From NCBI GenBank assembly GCA_002197995.1, contig NGZR01000002.1, positions 744,001-808,000 of the forward strand: DNA of 64,000 nt, given 5' to 3'. Numbering within the stretch: position 1 is the stretch's first letter; each line of letters starts with the position of its first letter. The translations under genes and the position numbers were made by a program. The notes below the pieces were generated by a model. That model saw nothing but the letters and a program-made list of their open reading frames with translations. It searched no databases and had not been told where the DNA came from. Positions 34,145 through 45,899 of this stretch are shown one piece after another. The stretch comes from Gaeumannomyces sp. JS-464 (taxonomy: Eukaryota; Ascomycota; Sordariomycetes; Magnaporthales; Magnaporthaceae).

Positions 34145-34580
34145 TCAACCGATCGACGCATTGGGTGTTTGTATGATGCCGAGTAGATCATGCTCTTTCT
34201 CCACCTCCAGCCCCCGAAGCTGCAGAATTGCATGTTTAGCCTTGTTTGTCCACTCCAGGAACTCAACAATGAGTTCGGGCACTGTTTTGGTCCCCGCGGC
34301 CAGGGCGTGCCATCCTAGTGGTGTTCCCGACATCTCGTCTGCAGGCTTCTAGGGTTGACGCTAGAGTGAGCCTGCGCGAGAGCTGGAAATCGACAGGATG
34401 GTGTGCTGATTCGCGCACTAGCTCCTTTGACCAGTCCCCAAACTTTGGGTCTATGCTTTGTGCCACACTATTTTCTCCTAAACTGTCCTTGAACAGGGCC
34501 GTGGTCAGGGGTAACAGAGTCGACCATTGTCCGGCCCAGCGGCAGTGTTTGCTCGCAAGGGTCTGGCATCCGCGAATTGC
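34145..34580 (-). CDS. Unrecognised coding segment (possible partial gene)
   Basis: Two adjoining minus-strand frames read like real protein. The first, entered after a possible acceptor (GTCTAG, about 34578), runs IRGCQTLASKHCRWAGQW... GDWSKELVRESAHHPVDFQL... STLEACRRD. The second begins TPLGWHALAAGTKTVPELIV and ends EHDLLGIIQTPNASIG with a stop at 34145. The shift between them is near 34330. The mix of charged helices and the sharp stop look genuine, but I recognise no family. Upstream exons, if any, would lie beyond 34600. It could be the C-terminal remnant of a larger decayed gene. Confidence 0.3.
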
Positions 34581-34599
34581 GTGCTAGACGAGCCCGGTA

Positions 34600-35610
34600 A
34601 CAGACCGTTTGGTTTCATCTTGTCCTGCAAAATGACGAAGATATTAATCGTGTCTCCCATGCCAGCCTGCTGTTGCGGCCCTCTGTCTTCTCTCCCTAGC
34701 TGACTTTTCTGGATCGGTCCGTCCCCGACTCCCTCGTAGCATTCTTTCTGTGGATTTCGGGTGCGGGTAAGGGATAGCCCTGTGGCTGGGTTTGGTCCTT
34801 TAGTGCTTAGGTCGAAGCGGGGGCGTCGGGATGAATCGATGGCTCGCGGAGCATGCCGGTTTTGCTGAACCCACTGACAAGAAAGGCTACCTCAGTGGCA
34901 ATCGTGAGATCCATGGCGCAGCGTTTCTCCAGTAACCATGAGTTGGTTTGGAGCTTGAGGCAATTTTTTGCGTTCGTCGCCGTCGCTTCGATGCGTTCTC
35001 TGACCGTGCTCGATGAATCCTCTGTCGAACGGCGTCGTCAAACTAGCGCGGCACCATCGATCGCGGGGCTGTAAGAGGGCCTGTGCGGATATTTAGCCAA
35101 GCATCCTCTTCGTTCGCACGGCCACCGCACACCACATCATCTCCGCAATTTTGAGCTTTGTTGAAAAACCTGCCTGTTTGTTGACAGGCATTTGATGGAC
35201 GGACGCTGCGCAAGCAGCCCAACGACCCGTGTATCGCGCAGCAGTCGCGTCTTGATGTTTTGATACGCGTCGCTATTCTGGTGTGAGTTGGTGATCCTTG
35301 GGGGCCGACTGAACAGATGCAAGGTCTGCCGCAGACCGTCGCCTACGCGGGAATAGCAAAGCTATCGGATGGGCGGCAATAACATCGCCAAAGACATCAA
35401 ATAGTGACGGGTCCTAGAAGGGCGGAAGATACCTGTAATCGAACGGAACGGAGGGCAGTAGCAAATTCAATTTGGGAACAGGAAACAGAAAAATAGGAGG
35501 TGGCCCGCCAACTAACCACAAATACTGTCTAAACGGGGCGTTAAGGGCAGAAGCTTGTTGATGTGTCAACCCACTGATTTGAAGGGCCATTTTCTCTTTC
35601 ATGACCATGG
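34600..35610. other. Intergenic, nothing convincing seen
   Basis: No supported frame. This is the 3' side of the amidohydrolase gene. Confidence 0.4.
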
Positions 35611-37086
35611 CTATGAGCGCGTCGGCTCGCAAGTCGGCTCGTTTTCAGGCACGCCGGGAAGAATGGCGGGATAGACGCCCTCAAGGGACGTTTTGAACTG
35701 CGCAAAGCTGGATCCGAGCTCATCGGCCACACACACGCGTTTGGCGACGCGCCCGAACGAAGCCGTCTCGCACGACGGTTCTGAAGCCAGGCCCTTGAGG
35801 TTCGCGCTTGCGACAAGAACTTTCCCACCTCGCATAACCAGTTCCAGGTCCTCGGCCCCGGCAAAGATTGCCCGCGCAAATGCGTCGTCTTGGCCGATCT
35901 CCTGCCCTGCTGTAGCACCGCCGCCAAAGACGACGATGTCGGCTACCTTTCCGGGCTCGAGCGACCCAATGTGAGCCTCGAAGCCAACAGCTCTGGCGGC
36001 ATTGACGGTCATCATCTCCCACAGGGTCTTTGGCCGCAGCTCCTGGCTGAAACTGTGCCAGGTTGCATCGCGGGCGCAGACAGCTTCGCGGCCCATGGTA
36101 GCAGATCCTGAAGGCAGCCAATCGGTACCCAGTGCGACATTGACGCCGGCCTTTAGGAGGTGGGTCACGTTGAGAGTCTTTCCGTACAGAAACACGTTGC
36201 TCCGGGGCGACCAAACCACGCTCGCGCCGCGCGAGGCGACGAGCTCGAAGTCCGCGTCGGAGAGGCCGAGGGCGTGAATCAGTACCAAATTAGGGCCTAG
36301 AATATCGGTACTGACTCCTCCTTCACCATCAGGGAGCGGGATTGTGTCAAACCGCGAGTCGGACAGGCAGCGGAACTCGTTGGCGGCTTCGGCATCGACT
36401 CCCTCGGCGACGTGCGCTATATATCGATGCAGTTTTCCGGAAACCTTGGAGGTGATGGGGGCCACGCCGTAGTCGCAGTCGCCATCACGCAGGATGCCGG
36501 CGGCGTCGTCAAGCGGGAAGACATCCCACGTGGCAACGGCAGACCGGATGCCTTGCCCTAGCCCGGCGACGAAGTCAAGGTTGCGGGCGAGGCCTGGTGC
36601 CATAGCGCCACCAACAATGGAGGTGGTCCCGGAAAAGAGGTGACGTAGCTCTCCCCAGGCGGTGGCGGCGGCGGCCGAGCCATTGACTTCGGCCTCGCGC
36701 TTGGTATGGCCACGCAGACCGCAGCGCCAGTCGTGGCGGTGACCGCATCTCTCGCCGATATCGGCGAGAGGCATGATAGTCGAGTATTCGATGTGTTCGT
36801 GTGCGTTGATAAAGCCAGGGGAGATGACCGAGTGCTCGGTGCACTCGACAAGGGTCGCGTTCCGCATTGCTTCAAGGCCGAAATCACACCGTGGGCCGAC
36901 ATGCGCAATCTGTCCGGACCGCACCAGCAGGGCGCCGTTTGAGAGAGGACCTAGGGACGTCAAGAGAGTGCCAGTGAGGAGAACATCGCCCGAGGTGCCA
37001 GTGGAAGCGATACTACACACAGCATTGGCCAGCGAGAAAAGACCCGCCGCGGTCAGAGGCAGCAGCTTCTTTATTGCGTGAGGCAT
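35611..37086 (-). CDS. Secreted amidohydrolase-superfamily metal-dependent hydrolase
   Basis: A single uninterrupted frame of 491 residues. The N-terminus MPHAIKKLLPLTAAGLFSLANAVCS is a signal peptide, unusual because most relatives (guanine deaminase, S-adenosylhomocysteine and methylthioadenosine deaminases, chlorohydrolases) are cytosolic. The small beta-sandwich domain includes DVLLTGTLLTSLGPLSNGALL. Metal ligands are the HxH of PGFINAHEHIEYS, a later histidine in LVLIHALGLSD, and the aspartate in ALGTDWLPSG. The C-terminal block IGSLEPGKVADIVVFGG is typical of the cyclic deaminase-like branch. It would hydrolyse an amide or deaminate a ring compound outside the cell; the substrate is unknown. 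It is divergent from the Stu2 gene, with a 1.4-kb gap. Confidence 0.85.
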   Translation of the reverse strand: MPHAIKKLLPLTAAGLFSLANAVCSIASTGTSGDVLLTGTLLTSLGPLSNGALLVRSGQIAHVGPRCDFGLEAMRNATLVECTEHSVISPGFINAHEHIEYSTIMPLADIGERCGHRHDWRCGLRGHTKREAEVNGSAAAATAWGELRHLFSGTTSIVGGAMAPGLARNLDFVAGLGQGIRSAVATWDVFPLDDAAGILRDGDCDYGVAPITSKVSGKLHRYIAHVAEGVDAEAANEFRCLSDSRFDTIPLPDGEGGVSTDILGPNLVLIHALGLSDADFELVASRGASVVWSPRSNVFLYGKTLNVTHLLKAGVNVALGTDWLPSGSATMGREAVCARDATWHSFSQELRPKTLWEMMTVNAARAVGFEAHIGSLEPGKVADIVVFGGGATAGQEIGQDDAFARAIFAGAEDLELVMRGGKVLVASANLKGLASEPSCETASFGRVAKRVCVADELGSSFAQFKTSLEGVYPAILPGVPENEPTCEPTRS

Positions 37087-38502
37087 GTCGACTGTGAGGC
37101 AGACTGGCCAGGTACAAAGATGGCCGAGTCTCGTCTATCTGGCGGGGAGCCATCGTCTCGAGGAGAAATAGACAGTGACAGTGCCAAGCTGGCGCTGGGG
37201 AAGATCCCTGTCCCAGACCTAGCTGACTGCACCGCCGTCGCTTTCCCATCTCGGGAGATGCGGCGGGTGGGGCATCTGCAGCAAACATGGATGGCGGCGA
37301 TGGAGCGAGGCCTGGGCACGGTCCGGGACATGGGAATGTGAACGAACTGCTGGGCCCTGCGGCTCGCTTTTGTGCAGCGTCAGCCGAGATTGTGCGAGCG
37401 CTTGCTGGTGGGTCGGATCGGACGAGACTCGCTGGAGGAGCTGCTCGCTCGAGCCGCTTCGCCGTTGAGAGATGAGGTGGTAGCCCAGGATGCTGCCGAA
37501 TCTATGGGTAAAACGATAGAGTTCGATCAATTCGTGGACTGCACGCACATCCAAAACTCTCACGCGGGGGCATGAGTTTCTCGTTCTGACAGCTGACCAT
37601 AGGCCGCTGGGTGGCTCGTGCCAGGTGACGTGACCGGGGGATTTTTTTTTTTTTTTTTGAAGGCTTGATGGTGGGCTTGGCAGGGACGTTCCTGTGGCAA
37701 TGACAAAGAGTGGGCCTGATTGGGCTGCATCGCATCAACACTGGCTGCCTTCGAGGGGCGGTCGGCAAAGGCAGAGAAACAACGGCGGTTGACAGCAGCG
37801 GCAATCCTGCATCTTTGTTTGACACCACGAACGGATTCGAGGTGATCGCATCAACAATAGACGGATGCTGACCCTTTGTGCGTTTGTTTGCATTTTGCCA
37901 GGCTCGTATACCATCAACGCAACCACTATAAATCCGCCCTTGCTCCCACTCCAGGCTCTCGACGTAATTTGTCCAAGGACACCATCAGCCTGGCCCATCT
38001 TTTTCTCCACTCAAAACAGAAGAGTCTCCGACCACAAGCGCACCGACGACGGCCTCTCCCGACGCCCACGACAGGATCCGTCGCGATCCCCTGCCCACCG
38101 TCCGAGCAAACTGCCACCCACGCTATCTCCCATTGCCACACCAAATATCGCGCTCGGTGACCAAGGTTGTTTGATCTCTCAGCTCTCCCAGCGAGGCGAC
38201 GGTTCTGCGGCACAGCGTGTGCTTCGCTTGACCGCCACGTCGAAAACGAGCGCATCCATACGCTACTTGCTTCGCTACTTGCTTCAGCGTCTCCTAGCCC
38301 CTCCTGTCGACCCCTCTCTATACGAGAAGGGCGACACTAAGCTCGGAAACACTAACAGCGGAACAGACGGAGCCTCAACCCGCCGCATCGTTCCCACCTT
38401 TGCTCACCAAAGCCCGTAATCTTGATCGCGGCGAATCATCGCTACCACCGACCGCTCACCTCGGCCGATCGCCTGCTTCAGGTTGCACATTAGCTTGACA
38501 AG
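37087..38502. other. Divergent promoter and leader region, amidohydrolase and Stu2
   Basis: Holds a T17 tract at about 37642-37658 and several short upstream frames, of which those near 37865-38420 would precede the Stu2 start. A long leader for Stu2 is possible. No other gene is supported. Confidence 0.4.
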
Positions 38503-41272
38503 ATGGCAGAGAAGGAGGAGGACTTTAGCTCCCTGCCGCTCACGGACCGGTGGGTGCACCAAGGTCTGGAAGGTGCGCAGCAAGCATACGAGGACGCCGC
38601 AAAGCAGTTCGAAAAGACCCCCGACGAGCATGACCCTGCATTCAAGCCATTTATCCAGGACACGAGTCTGTTCAAGGCAGCAGTAGCCGACTCGAACGTG
38701 GCCGCCCAGCAGGATGGAATCGCTGCTCTGTGCACATTCCTGAAGTTCGGCGGCAGGGAAGGATGCCTGCGCACGCGAGGCCATACCGTCACCCCGATCC
38801 TAGAAAAGGGCCTCACCTCCACAAGGGCAATCACCAAGGCGTCCTCGGTAGAGGCACTGCTGCTCTACATAGAGCTCGATGTTCCCGGGCCCGTCGTTGA
38901 GGAGATACTGCCGATATTGTCGGCCAAACAACCCAAGGTCATTGCGGCCGCCCTCAGCGCCCTCACCCAGATCTTTCACAACTATGGCTGCAAGACGGCC
39001 GACCCGAAACCTGTTCTGAAGGCTCTTCCCAAGGTCTTCGGCCACGCGGACAAGAATGTGCGCGCCGAGGCAACAAACCTGACGGTCGAGCTGTACAGGT
39101 GGCTGCGGGATGCCATCAAGCCCATGATCTGGAACGAGCTGAAGCCGGCACAGCAGACGGATCTCGAGTCCCAGTTCGAGAAGGTTCGCGGGGAGCCAGC
39201 GCCCAAACAGGAGAGACTGCTCAGGACACAACAAGAAGCCAAGGCCAGGGCGCCCGCCGATGGTGGCGAGGAGGAGTACGATGATGCCGACGAGGGACCC
39301 GAAGAACCCGCCGAGGTCGACGCCTTCGACCTAGCTGAGCCGCAGGATGTCCTCAAGGCCCTCCGGCCTCGTTTCACGACAACATGGCCTCGTCCAAGTG
39401 GAAGGACAGGAAGGAGGCGGCTGAGCAGCTATACGCCCTGTTGAACGTGCCCCGCATCAAGGACAGCGACTTCCACGAGATCAACCGGGTGCTAGCCAAG
39501 TGCATGAAGGATGCAAACATCGCGGTCGTCATGCAGGCCGCCCAGTGCATCGGAGCTCTTGCCAGGGGCCTACGGAGGTCGTACGGCAAGTACAGGACCA
39601 CTGTGATGCAGCCTATCCTGGAGAGGCTAAAAGAGAAAAAGGTATCAGTGGCCGACGCTCTAGGCGCAGCACTTGACCAGGTCTTCTTGGCCACCAGCCT
39701 AACGGAATGCCTCGAAGACATCACGACCTATCTGGCGCACAAGAACCCGCAGGTCAAGGAGAGCACCACCAAATTCCTTGTCCGCTGCCTCAGGACCACG
39801 AGGGAGGTGCCCAGCAAGTCTGAGATTTCGATCATGGCCGATGCGGCCAAGAAGTTGCTCGCCGAATCGACCGAGGGCCTTCGATCCGGGGGTGCTGAGA
39901 TTCTGGGCACCATCATGAAGATCATTGGCGAGCGAGGCATGAACACCCACCTCGATAATCTTGATGATATTCGCAAAACCAAGATCAAAGAGTTCTTCGA
40001 TACGGCTGAGGTCAAGGCCAAGGAGCGCCCGAAGCCCATAATAGCCCCGAAGCCAGCGGTGGCCCCTCCCAAAAAGGTGATGGGCGGAGCCAAGAAAGCT
40101 CCTGCGAAGAAGCCGGCAGCAGCGGCTCCTCCTCCCAAGGAGGAGCCTCTGCCTCCCCAGCCAACGTCTCGGCCTGCTGCTGGCAAGCTTGGAATGCCCA
40201 AGGCGTCGGGTCTTGGTGGTCTGAAGGCCCCGGCAAACGGACGCTGGCAGGGCCACCGGGAGCGGCATCCCCCCGCAGACCTCCGTCTGCTGCGCCCCCG
40301 GCTTCTTTTGACGACGAGCCAGAGTTCGCCCCTACCCCAGTCCAGCAACCCAAGTTAGGCATGGGTCGAGGTGGCCTCGCTGGTCGCTCTCTGGCCAAGC
40401 CAGGGACGCCCGCCCCTATGGCGGCTCCTCCCTCCCCAGTGCCATCGTCAGGTCTGACGGCCCTGGAGCGTGCCGAGCTAGAAGAGCTCCGCGACGCCAA
40501 CGAGAGGCTCACGCGGTTGGTGGAGGAGTCGAGGCACGAGCGCAGCAAGCTTCTGTCGGAGATCCAGGAGCTCAAGAACCAGAACGCAGGGCTGATCGAG
40601 GACCACACGCGCGACGTGCTCAGCATCAAGGCAAAGGAGACGCAGCTCGTGCGAGCACGGAGCGATGCTGAGGCGGCCGAGGGTACCAATGAGCGCCTCC
40701 GCCGGGAGCTGGAGCGTCTTAAGCGGGCTCTGGGCAAGGCCGAGTCGCAGATGCAGGCCCAGAACCACCACATGGCGGAACTGCGATCTAACATGGGCAG
40801 CCCGGTTGGCAGTGTCTCATCGCCTACACACGACGAAGCCGGCATCTACCGCGACGGTGGCGGCAGCAGCTTCTCCAACGGCAGTGGCCGCAACCGTATC
40901 AGTTATTCCAGCACACTTAGCGAAGAAAAGGAGAATGGCGGCGCTGGCGATATGGCGCCGCCGCCGTCCTATGGCGGTGCTGGTGCTCGCAACAGCAAGC
41001 TGAGCCCCGACCTGAGGTACGGCAACGGTGGGGCGTCAAGCCCTGCTCGCGGCTTCCGCAGAGAGCCGGGAGCGCACTCCGGAGGTCACGACGAGGGCGT
41101 TCCCTCGCGTCCGGCCTACTCGAGCGGCGCCAGCAGCTACTCGACGGCAGGCGGCGGCGGATCCGGCGCTGCCCCGGCCAACGGGGTCGAGAGCTGGAAG
41201 CGGGCGGCCGAGGTGACGAGCCAGCTCAAGGCCCGAATTGAACAGATGAAGGTTGATCCGCCTCCTCCCTGA
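38503..41272 (+). CDS. STU2: Stu2/Alp14/XMAP215-type microtubule polymerase, frameshifted
   Basis: Adds tubulin at microtubule plus ends; essential in yeasts. TOG1 (about residues 1-240) starts MAEKEEDFSSLPLTDRW. The tubulin-binding K-V-W-K-V-R of the first HEAT turn is present at 38561-38578 but one frame over, with the flanks in frame, so two compensating indels occur there. Conserved KFGGREGC, ALLLYIELD and NVRAEATNLTVELYRWL follow. TOG2 begins with SSKWKDRKEA (about 39390) after a one-base break near 39385, where one more C in CTCCGG gives PASFHDNMASSKW. A basic linker (KKAPAKKPAAAAPPPKEE) and a second break near 40245 lead to a coiled coil (TALERAELEELRDANERLTRL, about residues 650-760) and a short C-terminal helix. 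The size and two-TOG layout fit fungal members. The breaks are almost certainly sequence errors. Confidence 0.92.
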
Positions 41273-42655
41273 TCTCATTTCGGCGAAGGCTTGCATACTG
41301 ACGTTCTCTTTTCCCTCGTCCATCTAGGCAAAGCAAGGCTTCTCAAGGCCATAGAACACGCAAGGTCCATCTTTGTGCGTGCCGGTATGCGCCTCGTTCG
41401 GAATGTCGGCACGGTGTAAACGTTGCATCATAGCGCTGGGACCGAGGATGTGGGGAATCGGAAAAGGAAAAACAGCGGCTTCAGGCTTCTCCTTTTTGCA
41501 TTCTTTCCTTTCTTTCCGTTTCGTTCTTAACACGATTGATTAGTTTTCTTTTAACCTCTCCCCTTTTTCGTGATATTTCTTTTGGTCCATTCTCTTTGGG
41601 ACTTTTTTTCTTCCTTCCACTTGTTCGAGATATCCCGATTTCTTTCATTGTTCCCCCTTGGGATATCTTTCGTAGCTCATGATCCCTTTCCTCTTCCGCC
41701 CGTTTGTCAATTTGCATTTTCTAGGCGCCTCCTTGATGCATACCCTGTTGTCTTTACACCCTATTTTTGTCACGACGTGGTTGCGCAAGCAATGTCGGTA
41801 TACCGTGCCTAGTCAGTCAACCTGGATATTCCTAATGTTTCTCGATATCTGTTTCGTGTCGCTTGCTGCTTCCTGTCCTCTCCTGCTGAGGAACACTTTG
41901 TCAGCAGCCTGATTGTTGTATTGATCATCCACCACCCGTCGCCAGTGACGTGCCGTTTGGAACCCCGGATTGTACCACAAGATATTTACCTATTAATAAT
42001 AGCCACCACCCCTGCTCGCAGTGCTTTTGTTTCTTTCAGATGGGTTTGCGTACTTTTGCTTGCCTTCGCAGAGCGCTGCTGTACTGCCTTGGTTGTTGGC
42101 TGTTGGCTGTTTTCTCAGCTGCAAACGGACAATATAGACGGGCTATCAAGAGTACAAGGCTCTTCGCCCAAGGGATCGGCTCTGGCCAATAGGCCCGTCT
42201 ACGGCCCGGGTTTGCCGGGACAGGCAGTCGAACTAGGCCGACCAGGCCGACACTGTGCAATCACGAACTTGCTTATTATGTGGTATGACATATACCCCCG
42301 ATCAGCCTAGGGCACCACCCACCCAGATGGCGTCGCCAAGGCAGGTGAAGGTAGCACAGACGAGGACAAGTCATCAGCCGAACAATATGGCACTGCCTCT
42401 GTGTTAGGCGAGAGAGGCCTGGTTTTACATGCTGTGATGCCCGGGCGTTCGTTTTGCATCCAGATCCTCCCAGCCACCCCGTCGGTCTGTCTCCGTTGCC
42501 TAAAAAGTCCGGGGTGGCGGCGGCTGGCCTATTGCTGGCCTCTCACAGCCCATCCAAGTCAGCGCCCAAGGACGAAGCCGAGAAGAAAAACCGCAGCCTC
42601 GACGCGAGAATGGCCCCAAGGTTGCTGTTGAAAACCGCAACCGCCTAAACTCACG
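41273..42655. other. Intergenic, 3' flank of Stu2 and P450 upstream region
   Basis: Pyrimidine-rich on the + strand at about 41510-41760. No gene seen. Confidence 0.5.
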
Positions 42656-44615
42656 ATGTCGACGCGAGACGGCGGCGCTTTGCGGATGCTGGAAGGCGCT
42701 AGAATGACCCACACGGTCGCGTGGACCGGCGCGCTGCTGCTCGCAGCGGTCGCGGCCTACTACCTGTACCGCGGCTTCGCGGTGCGGTCGCTGTTCCAGC
42801 GGCTCCAGCGCCAGGGCGTGCCCATGATCCCGCACCACTCGGTCCTGGGCCACCTCGGGGCCGTGGGGCAGCTGATGGCGACAAAACTGCCGTCGGACGC
42901 GCACGGGAACTACATGAGCGTGCTGATCCAGGACCACTGGCGCGAGCTGTTCCCCCAGAACAGGTTTAAGGCAATGCCGCCCGCGGCCTACGTCGACCTC
43001 TGGCCCTTCTCACCGCCGTTCCTGGTCAGCCTGCACTGCGACGTGTCGGCGCAGTTCACGCAGGACCACAACCCGGACCACCCGGCCGCGCAGGGCCGGC
43101 TGCTGCGCCCGCTGACGGGGCGCTACGACGTGGCCTCGTCCAACGGCGAGGCGTGGGCGGCGCGCCGCAGGGCCATGAACCCGGCCTTCAGCCCGGCCAA
43201 CATCGCGGCCCACGTCCCCGGCATCGCGGAGGAGGTCGGGGTGTTTGTGCGTAAGCTTAAGGCCAGGGCGGGAGGGAACGGAGCGTGGGGAGGGGTCTTT
43301 GCGCTGCAGGACTTGACTACCCGCCTGGCTCTCGATGTCATCTACAGGTTTAGTGTCGGCGTACGCGTTGGCGACCAGGATGGCGCCACACTCAGCCCCG
43401 TGTCGTCCAGTCTCGTCAGCCAGATCAAACTGTTGCGGTTCCACACCAACATCTCAACATTCCATGAGATCTACAATCCGCTGCGGGGGTGGAAGCTGTG
43501 GCGCAATGGGCGCGTCGTGGACTCCTTTCTCCTCCCCTTGATACGTGCTCGATTCGACAGCAACGACCAAAAAGGATCGGTAAAGGCAGTTTCAGCTGAG
43601 GCTTCTGGAGCGAAGACGCTGCTCGATGTGCTAGCCAAGCAAAACAACAGGCAAGCAGGCAACACAGGCGACAGCATCCTGCAGGCGCTGGGCGAAACCA
43701 AGCACTCGCTATTTGCGGGCCACGAGACGACCAGCTTCACACTCTGTACGGTCCTGAACATATGCTGGCGCAGCACCCCCGCGTGCTGGCCCGCCCGCCG
43801 CCGAGGTGGACGGGGTGCTCCGGGGGACGACGACTTTTTCTGACAAGGGCAGCAGCGCGCATGACAAGGACGGCGACCCGACGGACCTGGACCTTGTGCT
43901 CCAGCGGATACGCGAGTCGCCGCACCTGCTTAACGGGCTCGTCTACACGACGGCGGTCATCAAGGAGACGATGCGGCTCGAGACCAACGTCGGCACGCTG
44001 CGGGCCGGCAGGCCTGGGTTCAGCCTGCACGGCCCGCCGACGTCGGGCCCCTACCACGGCGTCGAGTTCCCGACCGAGGGGTGCATCCTGATGGACGGCA
44101 GCTTCGCCATCCACCGCGGCGTCTTTGGCGGGGTGTGGGGCGACTCGCCGCTCGAGTTCGCGCCCGAGCGCTGGCTCCCAAGCGACGGCGACGGCGACGG
44201 CGACGGCGATAAGAGGCGGCGGCGGCAGTACCGGCCGCCGCCGCGCAACGCGTACCGGCCGTTCGAGCAGGGCCCTCGCAACTGCGTCGGGCAGCACCTT
44301 GCCATGACCGAGATCCGGCTGGCCACGGCGCTCGTGGTGCGCGAGCTGGACGTCGAGTGTGCGTGGGACAAGTGGGACGAGATGATGTGAGTGACTTTCA
44401 GCATTTCCAGCATTTTACCTTGATCTTCTCCTTCGTGAAGACAACGGACGTCGCTGACTGGTTTCTCTGCCAATATGTTCAGCGGGAATACGGGCCCCAA
44501 AGCTAAAAAGCCCACGGTTTGGGGCAGTCGATTGTACCAGATCGGCCGGGACGGTGTGCCGCAGCTCAAGGACGGAATGCCCGTCCACGTGCGGCTTCGG
44601 TCAGACGTCAGATAG
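42656..44615 (+). CDS. Cytochrome P450 monooxygenase, frameshifted
   Basis: A haem monooxygenase. An N-terminal membrane anchor (TVAWTGALLLAAVAAYYLY) fits endoplasmic reticulum location. Motifs in order: the C-helix WAARRRAMNPAFSP, I-helix FAGHETTSFTLC (about 43718), K-helix ExxR in IKETMRLET (about 43965), and the haem loop PFEQGPRNCVGQHLA (about 44258), whose cysteine ligates iron. A 96-bp intron (44387-44482, GTGAGT...TTCAG) leads to the last exon ending VRLRSDVR. Frame breaks near 43757 and 43796 split the I-helix region from LAQHPRVLARxAAEVDGVL; the second would be cured by one more C in CGCCCGCC. The tail resembles sterigmatocystin-type P450s by eye, but there is no biosynthetic cluster around it. 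Substrate unknown. Confidence 0.9.
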
Positions 44616-45899
44616 TGCTACGTTGTTTGGCTACAATGGTTGTTTGTGTTGGTGGAGCGTGGTAGTTGTGATGGTGCCACTATTTTCTCGTCTCTGGTTG
44701 TCTCTGGAACTTGAATCTGCACGGATTTTTGTTGCGTATTAGTGGGTCACGCAGTGGACCCAAGGCCCCCAGCCCCGCGTTCCACCTTGCTGCGACTGCC
44801 GATCAATTTCCTCCGTGGAAGGTGCCGAACTCAACAGGCAGGCAGTCTTTTCCGCAGCTCGCTCTCCTGCCCAAGGCCTTTCAGTTCAACAGCGACCTTT
44901 ACGGCCTTGCCGACGATAGACATGAGTTTATGTGGTTGAGCCGATGGCACGGGCTTCCATTCAAATTTGTCTTTTTTTTGCCCTCAGTCCATAGGTAGCT
45001 CCGACTCGCAATCCTTTCGCAAGCCCGCCGCCTCGAAAAGCATTCGTAATGCTGTCGGCGCGGCCTGCAGAGCTGTCAGACCAACAATTGAGACGATCTC
45101 GAGGGCCCCGTCCAAGCGGGCAGACACCCGCAATGATAGACACGACTCTTGCAGCATCGGCGGATGGCATGCCAGCACTTTCCGCGGGCTGCGATGTCTT
45201 ATCTCCCGCAATTCGTGCGCCTCTTGGCGTTGACGGCCTGGATTCCACGGCCAGGCTACCCCGCAATTGTTGTGAGGTCACCCCAGGATCAAACCCCGGT
45301 CTTGTGCTCGACATTGGTTCCATCGTGGGATTGAGCCGGGCCACACGCCCGCCTGTGTTTCAGGGGCCAAGGCCGACGATGGGTTGTATCGGCCGGAGTT
45401 CATGACCTTGCCATTTGCCATTGATGCCTCCGCAGCGATGCACATAGCCTTCTGATCTCTACTGGTGGGCAGGACTGCTACGCACATGTCGAACATGCGT
45501 CGTCGTGCATGTGCAGCAAGGCCCGCCACTCGAGGTCTGGACTGGGGCCTGTTGTCGCCCACCCGCATTGGCGCCCAGAGAGCAGTGGCACGCGGGCAGT
45601 CCAGGGGTTGCAGCACCGCCGATCCCCCGCCCCCCAGCTCGCCAGCCCTGTTCCAACCGGGTATTGACTGCCGCTGCGACGTCAGTCGCACAAGCGCCAC
45701 TAATTGTCCTCGGCTGGCGCCATCTCTTCCGCCTCGCATCCCGTCCACGCCATTCGTGCTCTCCTTTTGAATCGCTTCATTCCCTCAACTCTCTCCTGCC
45801 TTCTCTTGTCCTGTCTCTCCTTGATGTCTGCAGCCTAGACAGCGCGTTCAACACCACACCCGAGGCAGCCCACAAGGCAGCAGCAGCAGCACGTAAATC
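44616..45899. other. Intergenic, P450 to GH2
   Basis: No gene seen. This is the promoter region of the GH2 gene. Confidence 0.5.
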
